64,000 nt of DNA from Ignatzschineria larvae DSM 13226. GTDB taxonomy: Bacteria > Pseudomonadota > Gammaproteobacteria > Cardiobacteriales > Wohlfahrtiimonadaceae. Numbering within the stretch: the first letter of the stretch is position 1; every line of letters begins with the position of its first letter. The stretch covers positions 1,711,001 through 1,775,000 of the forward strand of contig NZ_CP150637.1 in the NCBI RefSeq assembly GCF_038500265.1, read 5' to 3'. Below, piece by piece: positions 7,862 to 18,275 of this stretch. Position numbers and translations under genes: made by a program. The notes under the pieces were generated by a model that did no database searches, was not told where the DNA came from, and worked only from the letters and a program-made list of their open reading frames with translations.

Positions 7862-9232
7862 ATGACTCAACTTACCGCATTTAAAGCCTATGATATTCGA
7901 GGAAAACTCGGAGAAGAGATCACCGAAGAACTCGCCTATAAAGTAGGACGTGCTTATGCAGAGATCTATCAACCGAAAACGATTGCTGTAGGCGCTGATA
8001 TTCGGCTTTCAAGCGAAACATTAAAACAAGCACTCATTAAGGGATTAACTGATGCCGGCGTTGATGTACTAGACCTTGGGCTAACCGGCACTGAAGAGAT
8101 CTACTTTGCAGCGGCTAATTTAGATGTTGGTGGCGGCATTGAAATTACTGCAAGTCATAATCCGATTGATTATAACGGTATGAAACTGGTTCATGAAAAT
8201 GCCCGCCCCATTGGTATGGCTAGTGGCTTACAGGCCATTCATGATTTAGTGGTTGCCGATCAATTCACCGAGAGCACACACAAAGGTGCTGTTAAACAAT
8301 ACGATATTCTCCCTGAATATGTTGCGCATCTTCTTACCTATATCGATCCGAAAGTCATTCGCCCACTGAAATTAGTCGTTAATGCCGGTAATGGTGCAGC
8401 AGGTCATGTAATCGATGCTTTAGAAGCGCAATTTAAAGCCCTCAATATTCCGTTAGAGCTGATTAAAATCCATCACGAACCCGATGGCACCTTCCCTAAT
8501 GGGATTCCTAACCCTCTACTTGTAGAGAATCGGGCCGTAACACGAGATGCAGTTCTTGCTCATCAAGCCGACATAGGGATCGCTTGGGATGGCGATTTTG
8601 ACCGCTGTTTTCTCTTTGATGAGAAAGGGCAATTTATCGATGGCTACTATATTATCGGTCTTTTAGCCCAAGCTTTTCTCTCACAAAGCCCGAATGAAAA
8701 GATTGTTTACGAACCACGTCTTGTCTGGAATACCATTGATATTGTGGAAAATATGGGTGGCACACCTGTACAGTCAAAATCAGGGCATGCCTATATCAAA
8801 GAAGTAATGCGTCAAGAAAATGCCATTTATGGTGGGGAGATGAGTGCTCATCACTATTTCCGCGATTTTGCTTATTGCGATAGTGGTATGATTCCTTGGC
8901 TCTTACTTGTTGAATTGCTTTCAAAAACAGGCCAACCGCTCTCAGAGCTCGTGGAAGCGATGATCGCTCAATTCCCTTGTAGTGGTGAGATCAACTTCAC
9001 AGTTAAAGATAGCAAGGCGACCATTGAAAAAATCCTACAACATTATCGGCCACAAAACCCTAAGCTTGATACTACCGATGGTATCAGCCTTGATTTCGGC
9101 GATTGGCGCGTCAATGTCAGAAGCTCAAATACAGAACCTCTACTGCGCCTCAATATCGAAACCGATCAACGGAAAAACCCTAAACCAATGGCAGAGTATA
9201 TCGCAGAAGTGAGTCAACTGATTACAGGGTAA
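7862..9232 (+). CDS. manB: Phosphomannomutase (phosphoglucomutase-family)
   Basis: A 456-residue alpha-D-phosphohexomutase, the same length as E. coli CpsG/ManB. It interconverts mannose-6-P and mannose-1-P, and often glucose phosphates too. Signatures in order: [12 protein letters not shown] at the start, the phosphoserine loop TASHNP near residue 97, the metal loop DGDFDRC, the sugar loop [10 protein letters not shown] and the phosphate loop RSSNTEP. The start at 7862 follows CAAGGAAAAC and opens the fold directly; a TTG 33 codons upstream would add unrelated residues. It lies on the plus strand beyond kpsC. A mutase sits at the end of galU-ugd-pgi-galE blocks in Acinetobacter K loci, so it may supply capsule precursors. 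Confidence 0.93.
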   Translation: MTQLTAFKAYDIRGKLGEEITEELAYKVGRAYAEIYQPKTIAVGADIRLSSETLKQALIKGLTDAGVDVLDLGLTGTEEIYFAAANLDVGGGIEITASHNPIDYNGMKLVHENARPIGMASGLQAIHDLVVADQFTESTHKGAVKQYDILPEYVAHLLTYIDPKVIRPLKLVVNAGNGAAGHVIDALEAQFKALNIPLELIKIHHEPDGTFPNGIPNPLLVENRAVTRDAVLAHQADIGIAWDGDFDRCFLFDEKGQFIDGYYIIGLLAQAFLSQSPNEKIVYEPRLVWNTIDIVENMGGTPVQSKSGHAYIKEVMRQENAIYGGEMSAHHYFRDFAYCDSGMIPWLLLVELLSKTGQPLSELVEAMIAQFPCSGEINFTVKDSKATIEKILQHYRPQNPKLDTTDGISLDFGDWRVNVRSSNTEPLLRLNIETDQRKNPKPMAEYIAEVSQLITG

Positions 9233-9290
9233 TCTAAAGCTCATCTCTCGCTTATCTGCCACTCAGATTACAAAGGTTATTTTAAGCTCT

Positions 9291-9327
9291 AAAAAAGGAC
9301 ACTCATTGGATTTTGAGTGTCCTTTTT
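9291..9327 (+). terminator. Rho-independent terminator after manB
   Basis: AAAAGGACACTCA pairs with TGAGTGTCCTTTT across a loop of about nine bases and ends in a T run. Confidence 0.88.
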
Positions 9328-9335
9328 GATGTCTC

Positions 9336-9352
9336 AAATTTGGTTTAAGAAA
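9336..9352. repeat. Detached duplicate of the MITE left end
   Basis: AAATTTGGTTTAAGAAA occurs here and again at 9367-9383 inside MITE copy 2, 31 bases away. The duplicate lacks the terminal TATAGT, so it looks like a remnant of a second insertion or a local duplication. Confidence 0.6.
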
Positions 9353-9360
9353 AATGGTTT

Positions 9361-9535
9361 TATAGTAAATTTGGTTTAAGAAAGATGTTTTTTAAACAGC
9401 TACTATGGGGGTTTAAAAGAAGGTAAAACCGTACTAAACAACATTTGCAGGATGCCGGATAGAACATCGTCCTTGCCTCGATCAGCTGATGCGCCAGCAT
9501 TTCAATAATGCTTATTTTGAACCGATGTTACTATA
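9361..9535. mobile_element. MITE-like element, copy 2 (175 bp)
   Basis: Same element as at 4506-4678. The left end reads TATAGTAAATTTGGTTTAAG and the inverted right end TATAGTAACATCGGTTCAAA, a better-matched pair than in copy 1. It lies between the manB terminator and the 3' end of the SWIM gene. No transposase matching these ends is in the window. Confidence 0.75.
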
Positions 9536-9677
9536 CAAAATAGAGATAGATGATAATTAAGACCAATCAAAACTCTCTGTACCCCGTATTTGATGCACTA
9601 ATTTTGCCAATTCCTGCATCTTTATAAATGAATTAACGCCTATAAGTATGCTCTACATATCAACTCTAAGGAAAAAT

Positions 9678-11603
9678 CTATTTAATAAACTTTTGTAACT
9701 CTTCAATGAGTTTTTTACGTCGTGTGTAATGCTCTGTACAATAGTGAACAAAATCTTGTACTTCTTGAATCAATCCTACCTTGTGACAGGCCACCACCAC
9801 TTCGAATGTAAACTCATAATTATTACTACGACACTCTCTTAAATAATCTTGTTCTATCATTAATAGGGATTTAAATAATAACTGTATCTCAGGCGTTTGA
9901 CGTGTTGCTGATAAGGCGCGAAGATAAAAAACGAGGGGCTCTTTGTGCTGTCCACTTTTAAAAGTGTAGTTATTCTGCAATAAACTTTGCGTTCTAAACC
10001 ACTTAAAATAACCTAACAATTGTAAATATTGTCCTGATTCCCAAAAAAACGCAGCTTTATCAGCTTCACTCATATTTTGGTGTTGTGTTACAAGCTCATA
10101 AAGTGTGAGTAATGATTGCTTTTTAAGTTCTCTATCTTTTGCAGTTTTGACAGGATGATAATCTTCAATCAAATCTTGTTGTAAAGATGCCGCCTCTTGA
10201 AGTGTCAATACCGATCGACTATTAATCGCATAATCTCTATCTGACAAAACTCGATCTAATATTAATTGTACTTTCTCCCACTGCTTACTCTCTAGCAGAT
10301 AAAGAAACTCATACCGATCTATACGATCTCCCGAAATAGAATCGCAATATTGTAAATACTTCTCCATTTGCCCCGTACGATTGTAATAGAGCTTATAATA
10401 ATACGTCCGCTTCTTCTCTGATATTAAGTCACATTCTGCAATCACCGGATAAAAAAATGGATCATCCATCGTGAGATCTGGTCTCATAACAATAAGCGCT
10501 AAAGTGGATAGCTGAAGATATGTATTATCCTCAACCCCCTCTATTATCCGAGTATTACTGAACTCTATCCGCTCTAGAACTAACAGACGCGCTTGTTCTT
10601 GTCCCCAACTCACTAAAGCCCGCCAAATTGCTTGATTAGCATCTCGATTGAGTGCCATTTCAATGATAGGCTTAATCTCAAGTGGATCAGTTTCTAGCGC
10701 CGTAACCATAGAAAGCGCAAAGACCTCATAAAGATCTTCAATTTCTACAGAATTATGTCCTTCATAAATCAACTCATCATAGATCAGCTGTAATATCTGT
10801 AACCATAATTTGCACTTTTCTACAATACCATTCACATTCCTCTCTATATGATGAATGACGTTCGCAAAAAAAGTGTCAATCTCCTGGGTCAACTGTTCAC
10901 TTTTCTCTCCATAGAAATCGCGGGCAAATCCTTTTTTCTGTTTATTCACAAATGCAATCACTGATTTCATATCCCATGTTTGCGATTCTAGCCACAATTT
11001 GGTTGCACTATGTGTCACTTTTTCGGTATCTAATAAATACGTTAAGAGTGCTAACTTCTCTGCATCTGTTGCTTCTTTGAAGAACTTTTCCAAATACTTT
11101 GGATACTTCAACTTAGTGGATTCTTTTGATCTCACTAGCTCTGCTAATTGCCGTTTCAATGCATGATTTTTAGCAGATGCAGATCTATTTTGTCTCCCCA
11201 TGCTCTTTAACTGCATATCCTCAAATAGAGCATCTTCTTCTGTTGCATGTTTATAAGCCAGCAATAATTTCTTATTCGGTTGATAATCATCATCTGCTAA
11301 AGCATAGATCGTAGCAATAACATGCTTACACTTTTGTTGAGGGTGATCGCTAGGGCAATCGCACCGCCCCGTTAAACGCTCTAGATCAATTTTAACTTGA
11401 TAGTAATGCTTCCCACTTCCAGCGATAACAACAGAGACTTTCCGGGGCTGCTTAGTCATCTCAAACTCAAGCACTCGCCCATCTTTATAATATTGCACCC
11501 CTTTACGATATTTTTCAGGTGTAGTTAAAATAGATAACCAAGATTTCATCTCCTGAATATCGGACTTATATTGTTGCTGTATCTGCTGTTGAGTGCTTAT
11601 CAT
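9678..11603 (-). CDS. SWIM zinc-finger protein of unknown function
   Basis: A 641-residue protein with one recognizable domain: a SWIM zinc finger C81-x-C83...C92-x-H94 (CDCPSDHPQQKCKH). The preceding part (KYRKGVQYYKDGRV) is the usual lead-in for bacterial SWIM proteins. Residues 110-641 are rich in alpha-helix-forming residues and look like a repeat-type helical scaffold; I recognize no catalytic domain. There is no signal peptide, so it is cytoplasmic. SWIM domains bind nucleic acid or protein, and some bacterial members occur beside SNF2 helicases or MoxR ATPases, but neither is present here. It starts three bases after a chimeric mini-ORF made from galE debris, so its promoter may have been altered by that rearrangement. 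Confidence 0.8.
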   Translation of the reverse strand: MISTQQQIQQQYKSDIQEMKSWLSILTTPEKYRKGVQYYKDGRVLEFEMTKQPRKVSVVIAGSGKHYYQVKIDLERLTGRCDCPSDHPQQKCKHVIATIYALADDDYQPNKKLLLAYKHATEEDALFEDMQLKSMGRQNRSASAKNHALKRQLAELVRSKESTKLKYPKYLEKFFKEATDAEKLALLTYLLDTEKVTHSATKLWLESQTWDMKSVIAFVNKQKKGFARDFYGEKSEQLTQEIDTFFANVIHHIERNVNGIVEKCKLWLQILQLIYDELIYEGHNSVEIEDLYEVFALSMVTALETDPLEIKPIIEMALNRDANQAIWRALVSWGQEQARLLVLERIEFSNTRIIEGVEDNTYLQLSTLALIVMRPDLTMDDPFFYPVIAECDLISEKKRTYYYKLYYNRTGQMEKYLQYCDSISGDRIDRYEFLYLLESKQWEKVQLILDRVLSDRDYAINSRSVLTLQEAASLQQDLIEDYHPVKTAKDRELKKQSLLTLYELVTQHQNMSEADKAAFFWESGQYLQLLGYFKWFRTQSLLQNNYTFKSGQHKEPLVFYLRALSATRQTPEIQLLFKSLLMIEQDYLRECRSNNYEFTFEVVVACHKVGLIQEVQDFVHYCTEHYTRRKKLIEELQKFIK

Positions 11604-11605
11604 AT

Positions 11606-11836
11606 TTATTTAAACTTACTTATCTTATTATCAATAGCTATCTGTAGTTCTCTATCGTCATTTAAATAGTCTTTCAATTGACTACATTGCGATACCCTTT
11701 TGGATTCAACTTCTGCCAGCACCGTTACTAAAATTTTCATTGATTATCCCTCACTGTTGTTAAGCTTTGAATCAACCCCCTTGTGGATGAGTCTACCATA
11801 TTGAGTGATTTTTGATCACCTTTTATTATCGGAATA
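11606..11836 (-). pseudogene. Relic of a second galE-pgi pair, with internal galE deletion
   Basis: 11721-11836 matches the pgi end / galE start at about 15196-15310: it encodes the last ~35 codons of a Pgi ([17 protein letters not shown]), its stop, and MKILV of GalE. 11690-11720 matches the galE end at about 14204-14235 ([10 protein letters not shown]). Some 960 bp of galE are gone between them. The relic differs from the intact genes at many bases, so it is another allele, not a fresh copy. The old galE ATG (11738-11740), with its ribosome binding site, now opens a chimeric 44-codon frame ending at 11606, just before the SWIM start. Whether that peptide is made is unknown. Confidence 0.85.
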
Positions 11837-11907
11837 ACAATCATCAATAATTTATAGTGAAATATAATAAAAGATTAATGAACTTGTACATTAATACAAT
11901 AACCCCT

Positions 11908-13974
11908 CTACCATCTTAGAGTTTGAATCAATCCTTTGAGCTGTTGCCACTTACGTTTAGGCCAATTAGAGTGAATCGTATTGCCTTGTTTCACTGCCTC
12001 TCTCTCCACCGTTAATGCTTGTAATGCACTCAATGCATTGGTAATCTTTCCTGTTTTAAGATCAAGGTAGGTTGGATAGAGAATCAATGTCCCTGCTATT
12101 AACTCGGATAATGTTAAAGCCCGCCCCCGACGATTCTCTAAAGTGTACCGATCTTCTGTCAATCCCCATCCTGCATAAAATGGTACGCCGTAGCAACTGA
12201 CTTCTTTACCTCTGAGTAGCGCCTCAAATCCTGAAAGCGATGTCATAGTATGAAGCTCATCACTCTGTTCTATCAGAGAAATAATATCAACTTCATCCAT
12301 AATAGTATCAGCATAACGCAGCGCTTCATCCTCGGCAATGGTCCCTACTCTATTACCACTCACGACATCAGGATGCGGTTTATAGACAATATAAGCGTGT
12401 GGATTTTGCCGGCGAACCTCCGTTAATAATCCTAAGTTCGTCTTGATATCCCGAGTGCCTGTCTGTATTGAAGCATCATCTTCTACTTGCCCTGGCACTA
12501 AAAGAATCGGTTTACCTACCACATTTGGAAGCCTACAATCCTGCCGACCTACATTATATTTCCCCATCTTATTGGCAATTAGTGCTGCCTGTAACTGCTC
12601 AGCTTCCTGTAATAGTGATGGGTCAAATAGAGATTCTGCTAAAATTTGCTCTAAACGAGAGGGGGTACTTGCATCAAAATAGATTCCAAGATCATCTAAT
12701 ACCAAGGAGCGAGGCGGTACAAGATTAGATCCCAATCCGACCGAGCGAATGAAACCATCTTCCATACGAAGAATGGATAATTGTACTCTATTTGCCCACT
12801 CCGCTAATTCAGGGAATTTTTTCCCCCATAGTAAAAGACGAACATTTGGCTTTCTTGCCTCTATGGGCAAAGATTGATAAGCCTTTTGTAGCTGTTTCGG
12901 CGTCCGAAAAAAACGTAATTGATTATTATACCCTTGAATAAAAGGACGGATAATTTGCCGTTTCCACAATGAGAGCCCCACACACCAAATTTCCCCGGCA
13001 ATAAGCGCTTCTCGCCGTTTCATCATCACTAAATAGTCAATCACATCAAAAATCGTCCCACGCTTGCCGGTATAAGGATTCAGATAACGACAATATTGTA
13101 AATAACTCGCTGTAAAAAGCGCTAATAATGACCGCTCTGACCTCCGAGATTGAAAGTCTTCCTCTAAAACATTAGGATGTCGATCTTCCGTTAACCCCCA
13201 TCCGGCATACCAAGGCACCCCGAAAGTCGTCACCTTTTTGCCGAGCATCAATGCCTCAAATCCCATTTGCGAAGTTGCAACATAGATCTGATCCATCTTT
13301 TCAAGCAATGAATGAGGATGGATATCCTCGGTTAAAAGTGTAATTTGAGGATCTTGCTGCAACTGAGGCATCAAATCAGTGAAATGCCCTGCCCGTTTCC
13401 CTGCTAATACATCAGGATGGATTTTAATCCAAATATGGCTCTCGGGGTGTTCCTTTTTAGCCTGCGCTAACATCTCAATAAAAGTATTCGGTGTCACTCC
13501 CCCATATTGCAATGACATATCCCCAAAGGTTTGATCAATAATCAATAGCTGAGACTTACTTGTATCAAGTGACAGCGCCTCTGGCCAACCTACAGGTAAG
13601 TAATTATATTTCGTTAAATGGTGTTCTCGAATCAGCGCTAATGCCCGAGCCCCTTCTTCTAAATAAGGTTGTAGCGCTTGATGATCTATGATGAGCTGTT
13701 CAAGTCTTGAAGTCTTACTTGCATCATAATAGATTCCGAGATCATCTACTACCAAAGAGAGGGGTTCATCGCCGGAGACACCTAGCCCCATAGAACGCAA
13801 GAAACCATCTTCTAAAGTGATAAAAGGAAGATGATGTTTGCTCGCATAAGCCCTTGCCCTCGCTGTATTTGGTTTATTCCCCCAGCCAACGACAATATCT
13901 TGATCAGAATCGCCTATGACTGTTTCTAGCAGTAACTGCTTACGCTTTAAGCCTTTCGAGAAAGCTATAATCAT
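11908..13974 (-). CDS. kpsC: Capsule Kdo-linker glycosyltransferase KpsC
   Basis: A 688-residue protein with two homologous retaining Kdo-transferase domains. Domain 1 (about 1-330) carries LEDGFLRSMGLG and VVDDLGIYYDAS; domain 2 (about 340-688) carries MEDGFIRSVGLG and VLDDLGIYFDAS. KpsC builds, with KpsS, the poly-beta-Kdo linker that joins a group 2/3 capsule to its lipid anchor on the inner face of the inner membrane. Length and two-domain layout are typical. It is the last gene of the minus-strand capsule block, after a hairpin downstream of galE, while kpsS is at the far end, about 23 kb away. Relics at 11.7 and 23.0 kb show that it moved or was replaced. Confidence 0.95.
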   Translation of the reverse strand: MIIAFSKGLKRKQLLLETVIGDSDQDIVVGWGNKPNTARARAYASKHHLPFITLEDGFLRSMGLGVSGDEPLSLVVDDLGIYYDASKTSRLEQLIIDHQALQPYLEEGARALALIREHHLTKYNYLPVGWPEALSLDTSKSQLLIIDQTFGDMSLQYGGVTPNTFIEMLAQAKKEHPESHIWIKIHPDVLAGKRAGHFTDLMPQLQQDPQITLLTEDIHPHSLLEKMDQIYVATSQMGFEALMLGKKVTTFGVPWYAGWGLTEDRHPNVLEEDFQSRRSERSLLALFTASYLQYCRYLNPYTGKRGTIFDVIDYLVMMKRREALIAGEIWCVGLSLWKRQIIRPFIQGYNNQLRFFRTPKQLQKAYQSLPIEARKPNVRLLLWGKKFPELAEWANRVQLSILRMEDGFIRSVGLGSNLVPPRSLVLDDLGIYFDASTPSRLEQILAESLFDPSLLQEAEQLQAALIANKMGKYNVGRQDCRLPNVVGKPILLVPGQVEDDASIQTGTRDIKTNLGLLTEVRRQNPHAYIVYKPHPDVVSGNRVGTIAEDEALRYADTIMDEVDIISLIEQSDELHTMTSLSGFEALLRGKEVSCYGVPFYAGWGLTEDRYTLENRRGRALTLSELIAGTLILYPTYLDLKTGKITNALSALQALTVEREAVKQGNTIHSNWPKRKWQQLKGLIQTLRW

Positions 13975-14088
13975 GAAAATCCTCTATTTAAATTTCAGGC
14001 CAGCTCATCATGAGCCTATATCGGTCAATAGTCTAATGATATTCATTAACTTTTTATACCACTTTAATTAATTCTCATTGTAATAAAT

Positions 14089-14133
14089 AACCCACTATTT
14101 TTAATCAAAATTTTCTGATCAAAAAAGTGGGTT
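14089..14133 (-). terminator. Long hairpin between galE and kpsC
   Basis: AACCCACT (14089-14096) pairs with AGTGGGTT (14126-14133), and the inner arms TTTTTAATCA and TGATCAAAAA extend the stem. Flanking T tracts are weak (TTATTTATT on the minus strand). It probably ends or attenuates transcription of the galU-ugd-pgi-galE block before kpsC. Confidence 0.6.
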
Positions 14134-14194
14134 ACATTTAATTTAGCTAATAACCTATATCAAATTCATTATAAGCTAGCTCGATTCAGTAGGA

Positions 14195-15214
14195 TTATTC
14201 TTCCCGATACCCTTTCGGGTTCAACTTCTGCCAGCGCCAGCTATCTTCTAGCATCTCTTTTAAGGCAAATTGTGGCTTCCAACCAAGCTCTACAATGGCG
14301 CGGCGGTTGTCAGCATAGGAGATTGCCACATCACCACTTCTGCGATCGGTGATCTCAAAGGGGATCGTCACCTGATTGACCGCTTCAAAGGTATTTTTCA
14401 TCTCTAACACAGAAGTCCCATTCCCCGTCCCGATATTCCAAGCTCGGCATCCTGTCTCTTCTAAACGATTCTGTAAAGCAGATAGATGGGCCCTCGCAAG
14501 ATCGACCACATGGATATAATCCCGAACGCCGGTTCCATCTTCTGTAGGATAATCATCCCCGAAGATATAGAGTTTCTCTCGCATTCCCACCGCGACTTGT
14601 GTCATAAAAGGCATCAGGTTATTCGGAATACCTTGCGGATCTTCCCCTATTTGCCCACTTGGGTGCGCACCCACAGGATTAAAATAACGCAAAAGCGCAA
14701 TCGACCAGCGTGGATCTGCTTTTGAAGCTTTTTGCAGTAACTGCTCTACGATCAACTTAGTATAGCCATAATTATTTGACGGCATTCCAGTGGGCATCTC
14801 TTCTGTCAAGGGCGATATATTGGCCTCATCATAAACCGTCGCCGAGGAACTAAAGATCATAGTAAAGCACTCTGCCCGTGCCATCGCCTCCATTAAGGAG
14901 ACTGAGCCGGCGATATTATTATCAAAGTAGATAAGCGGCTTCTCTTGACTCTCTCCCACCGCCTTAAGCCCGGCAAAGTGAATCACCGCACGAATCTCAT
15001 GCGCGTTAAACACCGCATCTAATGCCACCCCATCTCGAATATCCCCTTCGATAAAGGTCAAGGTTTTATGGGTTAATGCTTCCACTCTACGAAGCGATTC
15101 TAATGAACTATTTGAGAGATTATCAAAAACCACCACCTCAAACCCTGCATTTAAGAGCTCAATACAGGTATGAGAACCGATATATCCCGCACCGCCCGTT
15201 ACTAAAATTTTCAT
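14195..15214 (-). CDS. galE: UDP-glucose 4-epimerase
   Basis: A 339-residue extended short-chain dehydrogenase that interconverts UDP-glucose and UDP-galactose (some relatives also act on the N-acetylated forms). It shows the NAD-binding GGAGYIGS at residues 7-14, the SSSATVYD catalytic serine region, the YGYTK catalytic YxxxK and [12 protein letters not shown]. It is normal length and intact. Its ATG overlaps the pgi stop in ATGA (15211-15214), so the two are translationally coupled. In the Acinetobacter K-locus block the same position is called gne1, so activity on UDP-GlcNAc/GalNAc is possible. Confidence 0.95.
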   Translation of the reverse strand: MKILVTGGAGYIGSHTCIELLNAGFEVVVFDNLSNSSLESLRRVEALTHKTLTFIEGDIRDGVALDAVFNAHEIRAVIHFAGLKAVGESQEKPLIYFDNNIAGSVSLMEAMARAECFTMIFSSSATVYDEANISPLTEEMPTGMPSNNYGYTKLIVEQLLQKASKADPRWSIALLRYFNPVGAHPSGQIGEDPQGIPNNLMPFMTQVAVGMREKLYIFGDDYPTEDGTGVRDYIHVVDLARAHLSALQNRLEETGCRAWNIGTGNGTSVLEMKNTFEAVNQVTIPFEITDRRSGDVAISYADNRRAIVELGWKPQFALKEMLEDSWRWQKLNPKGYREE

Positions 15215-16926
15215 TGATTATTCCTCGCTATTGTTAAGCTTTGAATCAAACCTCTTGTGGATGAGTCTACCATATTGAGAGATTCTTGATTACCCTTTAT
15301 CATCGGAATCAATTGATTTGCAATCTCTTTTCCTTTCTCAACCCCCCATTGATCAAAGGGGTTAATCTCCCAAATCACCGACTGCACAAAGACCTTATGT
15401 TCATAAAGAGCGATCAACATCCCAAGCGTCTTCGGCGTTAATCGCTCTATGAGTAACGTGGTACTCGGCTGATTACCTTGGTACTGTTTATAGAGCGGTA
15501 ATTCTGTCGCATCCTCTTGTAGGGCATCATTACCAAAAGCTAATAATCGAGATTGCGCAAAGCAGTTGGCAAGCGCCAAATCGTGCTGCTCAAGCAGTGC
15601 TTCAGCACTCTCACTATAGGTAAACTGGGCATCACTATATCGATGAATCGGTGCAATAAAATCGGCGCTCACCGCCTGAGTACCTTGATGGAGTAATTGA
15701 TAAAATGCGTGCTGTGCATTTGGCCCCACTTCGCCCCAGATAATCGGACAAGTGGTATAGTCTACTCGGGTGGATTCTCGGGTGATATCTTTCCCGTTCG
15801 ATTCCATCTCCAGCTGTTGCAAGTAACTGGCGAAATATTTCAAGCGGCCATCATAAGGCAATACCGCATGAGTCTGAATATCAAGAAAATTACTATTCCA
15901 AATCCCAATAAGTGCCAATAATGCCGGTAGGTTTTCCGCTAATGCCGCTTGTTGAAAATGTTCATCTATCAGATGCGCACCAGCTAAGAAGTTTTTAAAC
16001 TCCGTTACCCCAATGGTCAAGGCAATCGGTAAACCAATACAAGACCAGAGGGAATAGCGTCCGCCAACCCAATCCCAGAGTAAAAGCTGTCGATCCGGTG
16101 CAATGCCCCATTGTGTCATTGCCGGCACATTAGTCGAAACGCCGATAAAATGATTATGCAATACCGCTTCCGATAACCCTAAATGACGATCTAACCAGTG
16201 CCTCACTGTCTCGGCATTTTTAAGCGTATCAATGGTTCCAAAGGATTTAGAAGAGATAATAAAGAGCGTGGTTTCCGGGCGAAGTCGATGCAGTAATTCG
16301 GATAATTGACTGCCATCCATCGTCGATACAAAGTGGATGCGAAGCGGTTTCTCTGTGGCCACTTTAAAATCAGAGAGTGCATAGCTTGCCATCAAGGGCC
16401 CAAGATCTGATCCCCCAACGCCGATATTCACCACATCAGTGATCACTTCTCCGGTAGCCCCCCGATATTGCCCTTGGTGAATCTTCTCCACCAGCGCATA
16501 CATCTTCTCTAACTCTTGATGAATCCCCCGAGCAATACTTTGATCAATCCCCATTGTCAGCAGTTTTTGCTCCGGCGTTCTCAGCGCCCAATGCATCGCC
16601 ACCCGTCCCTCGCTCTGATTGATCTTCGTTTCAGAAAAGAGTGTTTGAATCGCTTCAGGCAACCCGGCGGCAATGGCTAAATCCTGTAATTGCGCCACAA
16701 TCGAGGAGTCTAATCGCTGCTTACTAAAGTCCACCAAGAGCTCTTCTAAACGAAAACTCAATTGATGAAAACGATTCGGATATTTCAAAAAGAGCTGCGT
16801 TAGATGAGTCGTCTCAAATCGCGCTGCGGATTGTTGCAGAGACTCAAAATAGCTATTTTGTGTTAGAGGGCAACCTTTCATTGTCAATGGTTTTGCTGCC
16901 AAAGATTTTGCTACAGACTCTTTCAT
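15211..16926 (-). CDS. pgi: Glucose-6-phosphate isomerase
   Basis: A 571-residue phosphoglucose isomerase, interconverting glucose-6-P and fructose-6-P. The signatures are [12 protein letters not shown], the phosphate-binding [28 protein letters not shown], and the C-terminal [17 protein letters not shown]. It overlaps ugd by ATGA upstream and galE by ATGA downstream, so the three genes form a coupled unit supplying hexose phosphates and UDP-sugars. A remnant of a second pgi C-terminus lies at about 11.74-11.84 kb. Confidence 0.95.
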   Translation of the reverse strand: MKESVAKSLAAKPLTMKGCPLTQNSYFESLQQSAARFETTHLTQLFLKYPNRFHQLSFRLEELLVDFSKQRLDSSIVAQLQDLAIAAGLPEAIQTLFSETKINQSEGRVAMHWALRTPEQKLLTMGIDQSIARGIHQELEKMYALVEKIHQGQYRGATGEVITDVVNIGVGGSDLGPLMASYALSDFKVATEKPLRIHFVSTMDGSQLSELLHRLRPETTLFIISSKSFGTIDTLKNAETVRHWLDRHLGLSEAVLHNHFIGVSTNVPAMTQWGIAPDRQLLLWDWVGGRYSLWSCIGLPIALTIGVTEFKNFLAGAHLIDEHFQQAALAENLPALLALIGIWNSNFLDIQTHAVLPYDGRLKYFASYLQQLEMESNGKDITRESTRVDYTTCPIIWGEVGPNAQHAFYQLLHQGTQAVSADFIAPIHRYSDAQFTYSESAEALLEQHDLALANCFAQSRLLAFGNDALQEDATELPLYKQYQGNQPSTTLLIERLTPKTLGMLIALYEHKVFVQSVIWEINPFDQWGVEKGKEIANQLIPMIKGNQESLNMVDSSTRGLIQSLTIARNNQ

Positions 16927-18188
16927 CGCCCTACTCCTTCATAGATAAAGCCTTCTGCACGCATAAACTCGGGATCATAGATATTACGTCCATCTAAAAT
17001 ATAAGGATGTTGCATCCGTTGTTTCATTTTTTGATAATCAGGCGCATAGAATGATTTCCACGCGGTCAATATAAAGAGCGCATCCGCACCTTGCAGCGCA
17101 TCATATTGATCCTTCGCATAATAGATCGCTATATCAGGATATAGAGCCTTCACCTCAGCCATCGCCATAGGGTCAAAGAGACGGATTTTCACCCCTTCGG
17201 CATTAAGCGCTTTAAGCATCTTATGAATGGGGGAATTGTAAGTACTTGCAGTTTCTTCCTTAAATGAGGCGCCCCAAATGGCCACCGTTTTAGCGTGGAG
17301 TTGCGTTCCATAATAGCGCCAGAACTTCCGGAAGAGGACCTCTTTCTGATCCTCATTAATCTCCCATACCTGCTCTAAGAGCCGACTCTTCACACCCCGT
17401 TGCTCCACCTCTTTAGAGAGCATTAAGATATCACTTGAGAAGTTTTCACCCCCAAATCCCGCTCCCGGCGATAGATAGGCACCGCCAATCCGCCGATCCG
17501 CCGCTAATCCTTGTTTGATATTACTAATATCCACGCCGATCGTCTCTGCCACATTCGCAAGATCATTCATATAGCTAATTCGAGTCGCTAACATCCCCGA
17601 TATGCTGAGCTTGGTTAACTCGGCATCTAAAATCGGCATCACAAGCCATTGACTCTCGTGTGGGAAAAAGGGGCGAAAAAGCTCTTTGAGAAGTCGCAAT
17701 GCTTCTGGCGTTTCAACGCCGATAATCAGTCGCTCCTGCCCTGTAAAACTCTGAATCGCATTTCCCTCTTGAATAATATCCGGTAGATATGCCCACTGCG
17801 CTTGTGGCAAGAGCTGTTGTAATCGCTTAGTCCCATAGAGGCCAAAGGTTGAACCGTTAATCAGTAGGAGCTGAGCTGAGGCGTTTGTCATCTCTCGCGC
17901 GTTCGCTAAATTGAGTAAAAAAGCTTCCGCTTTCTCCATCTCTAAGGTGTCATAGCAGAGCAGATAACACTCAATATCCTCAGGCAGATCCCGAAAAGAA
18001 TCCACCACTTGAAAGGTCTCTTGAATCGCTAACTCCTCTAACGCTAAACGTAGATGGAGGTCCTGTAGATCCGAGAAAAAATGTGCGGTCTCTTGATCAA
18101 AAAAGAGCGTTAAACGATTCCCATATTTGGATAATAATGCGGTTAAAACACCTGCTTGGAGTGTTGCACCCACCACTGCAATCTTCAT
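16923..18188 (-). CDS. ugd: UDP-glucose/GDP-mannose dehydrogenase-family protein lacking the catalytic cysteine
   Basis: A 421-residue protein in the ugd position, expected to oxidize UDP-glucose to UDP-glucuronate. The central domain is clear: [27 protein letters not shown] and [22 protein letters not shown]. However, the active-site signature GGSCxPKD reads GGENFSSD (246-253), so the catalytic cysteine is asparagine and the PK pair is SS. The asparagine expected after K203 is missing, and the NAD loop GxGYVG reads GATLQAG (7-13). The frame is intact and coupled to pgi, so it is not simply decaying. It may be a divergent subfamily with altered chemistry. The C-terminal UDP-binding domain ([26 protein letters not shown]) is retained. 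Confidence 0.75.
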   Translation of the reverse strand: MKIAVVGATLQAGVLTALLSKYGNRLTLFFDQETAHFFSDLQDLHLRLALEELAIQETFQVVDSFRDLPEDIECYLLCYDTLEMEKAEAFLLNLANAREMTNASAQLLLINGSTFGLYGTKRLQQLLPQAQWAYLPDIIQEGNAIQSFTGQERLIIGVETPEALRLLKELFRPFFPHESQWLVMPILDAELTKLSISGMLATRISYMNDLANVAETIGVDISNIKQGLAADRRIGGAYLSPGAGFGGENFSSDILMLSKEVEQRGVKSRLLEQVWEINEDQKEVLFRKFWRYYGTQLHAKTVAIWGASFKEETASTYNSPIHKMLKALNAEGVKIRLFDPMAMAEVKALYPDIAIYYAKDQYDALQGADALFILTAWKSFYAPDYQKMKQRMQHPYILDGRNIYDPEFMRAEGFIYEGVGR

Positions 18189-18275
18189 ATTTAAACTCTG
18201 TTCCTATTGTGCGATTATTATGTAATTAATCTCGTTAATCTACCACATTATCGAACTCTGTATGGAATAACTACT

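Noticed and set aside
16923-18188. Treating ugd as a pseudogene
   Set aside because: Full length, no frameshift or stop, coupled start and stop; only active-site residues differ, so divergence is more likely than decay.
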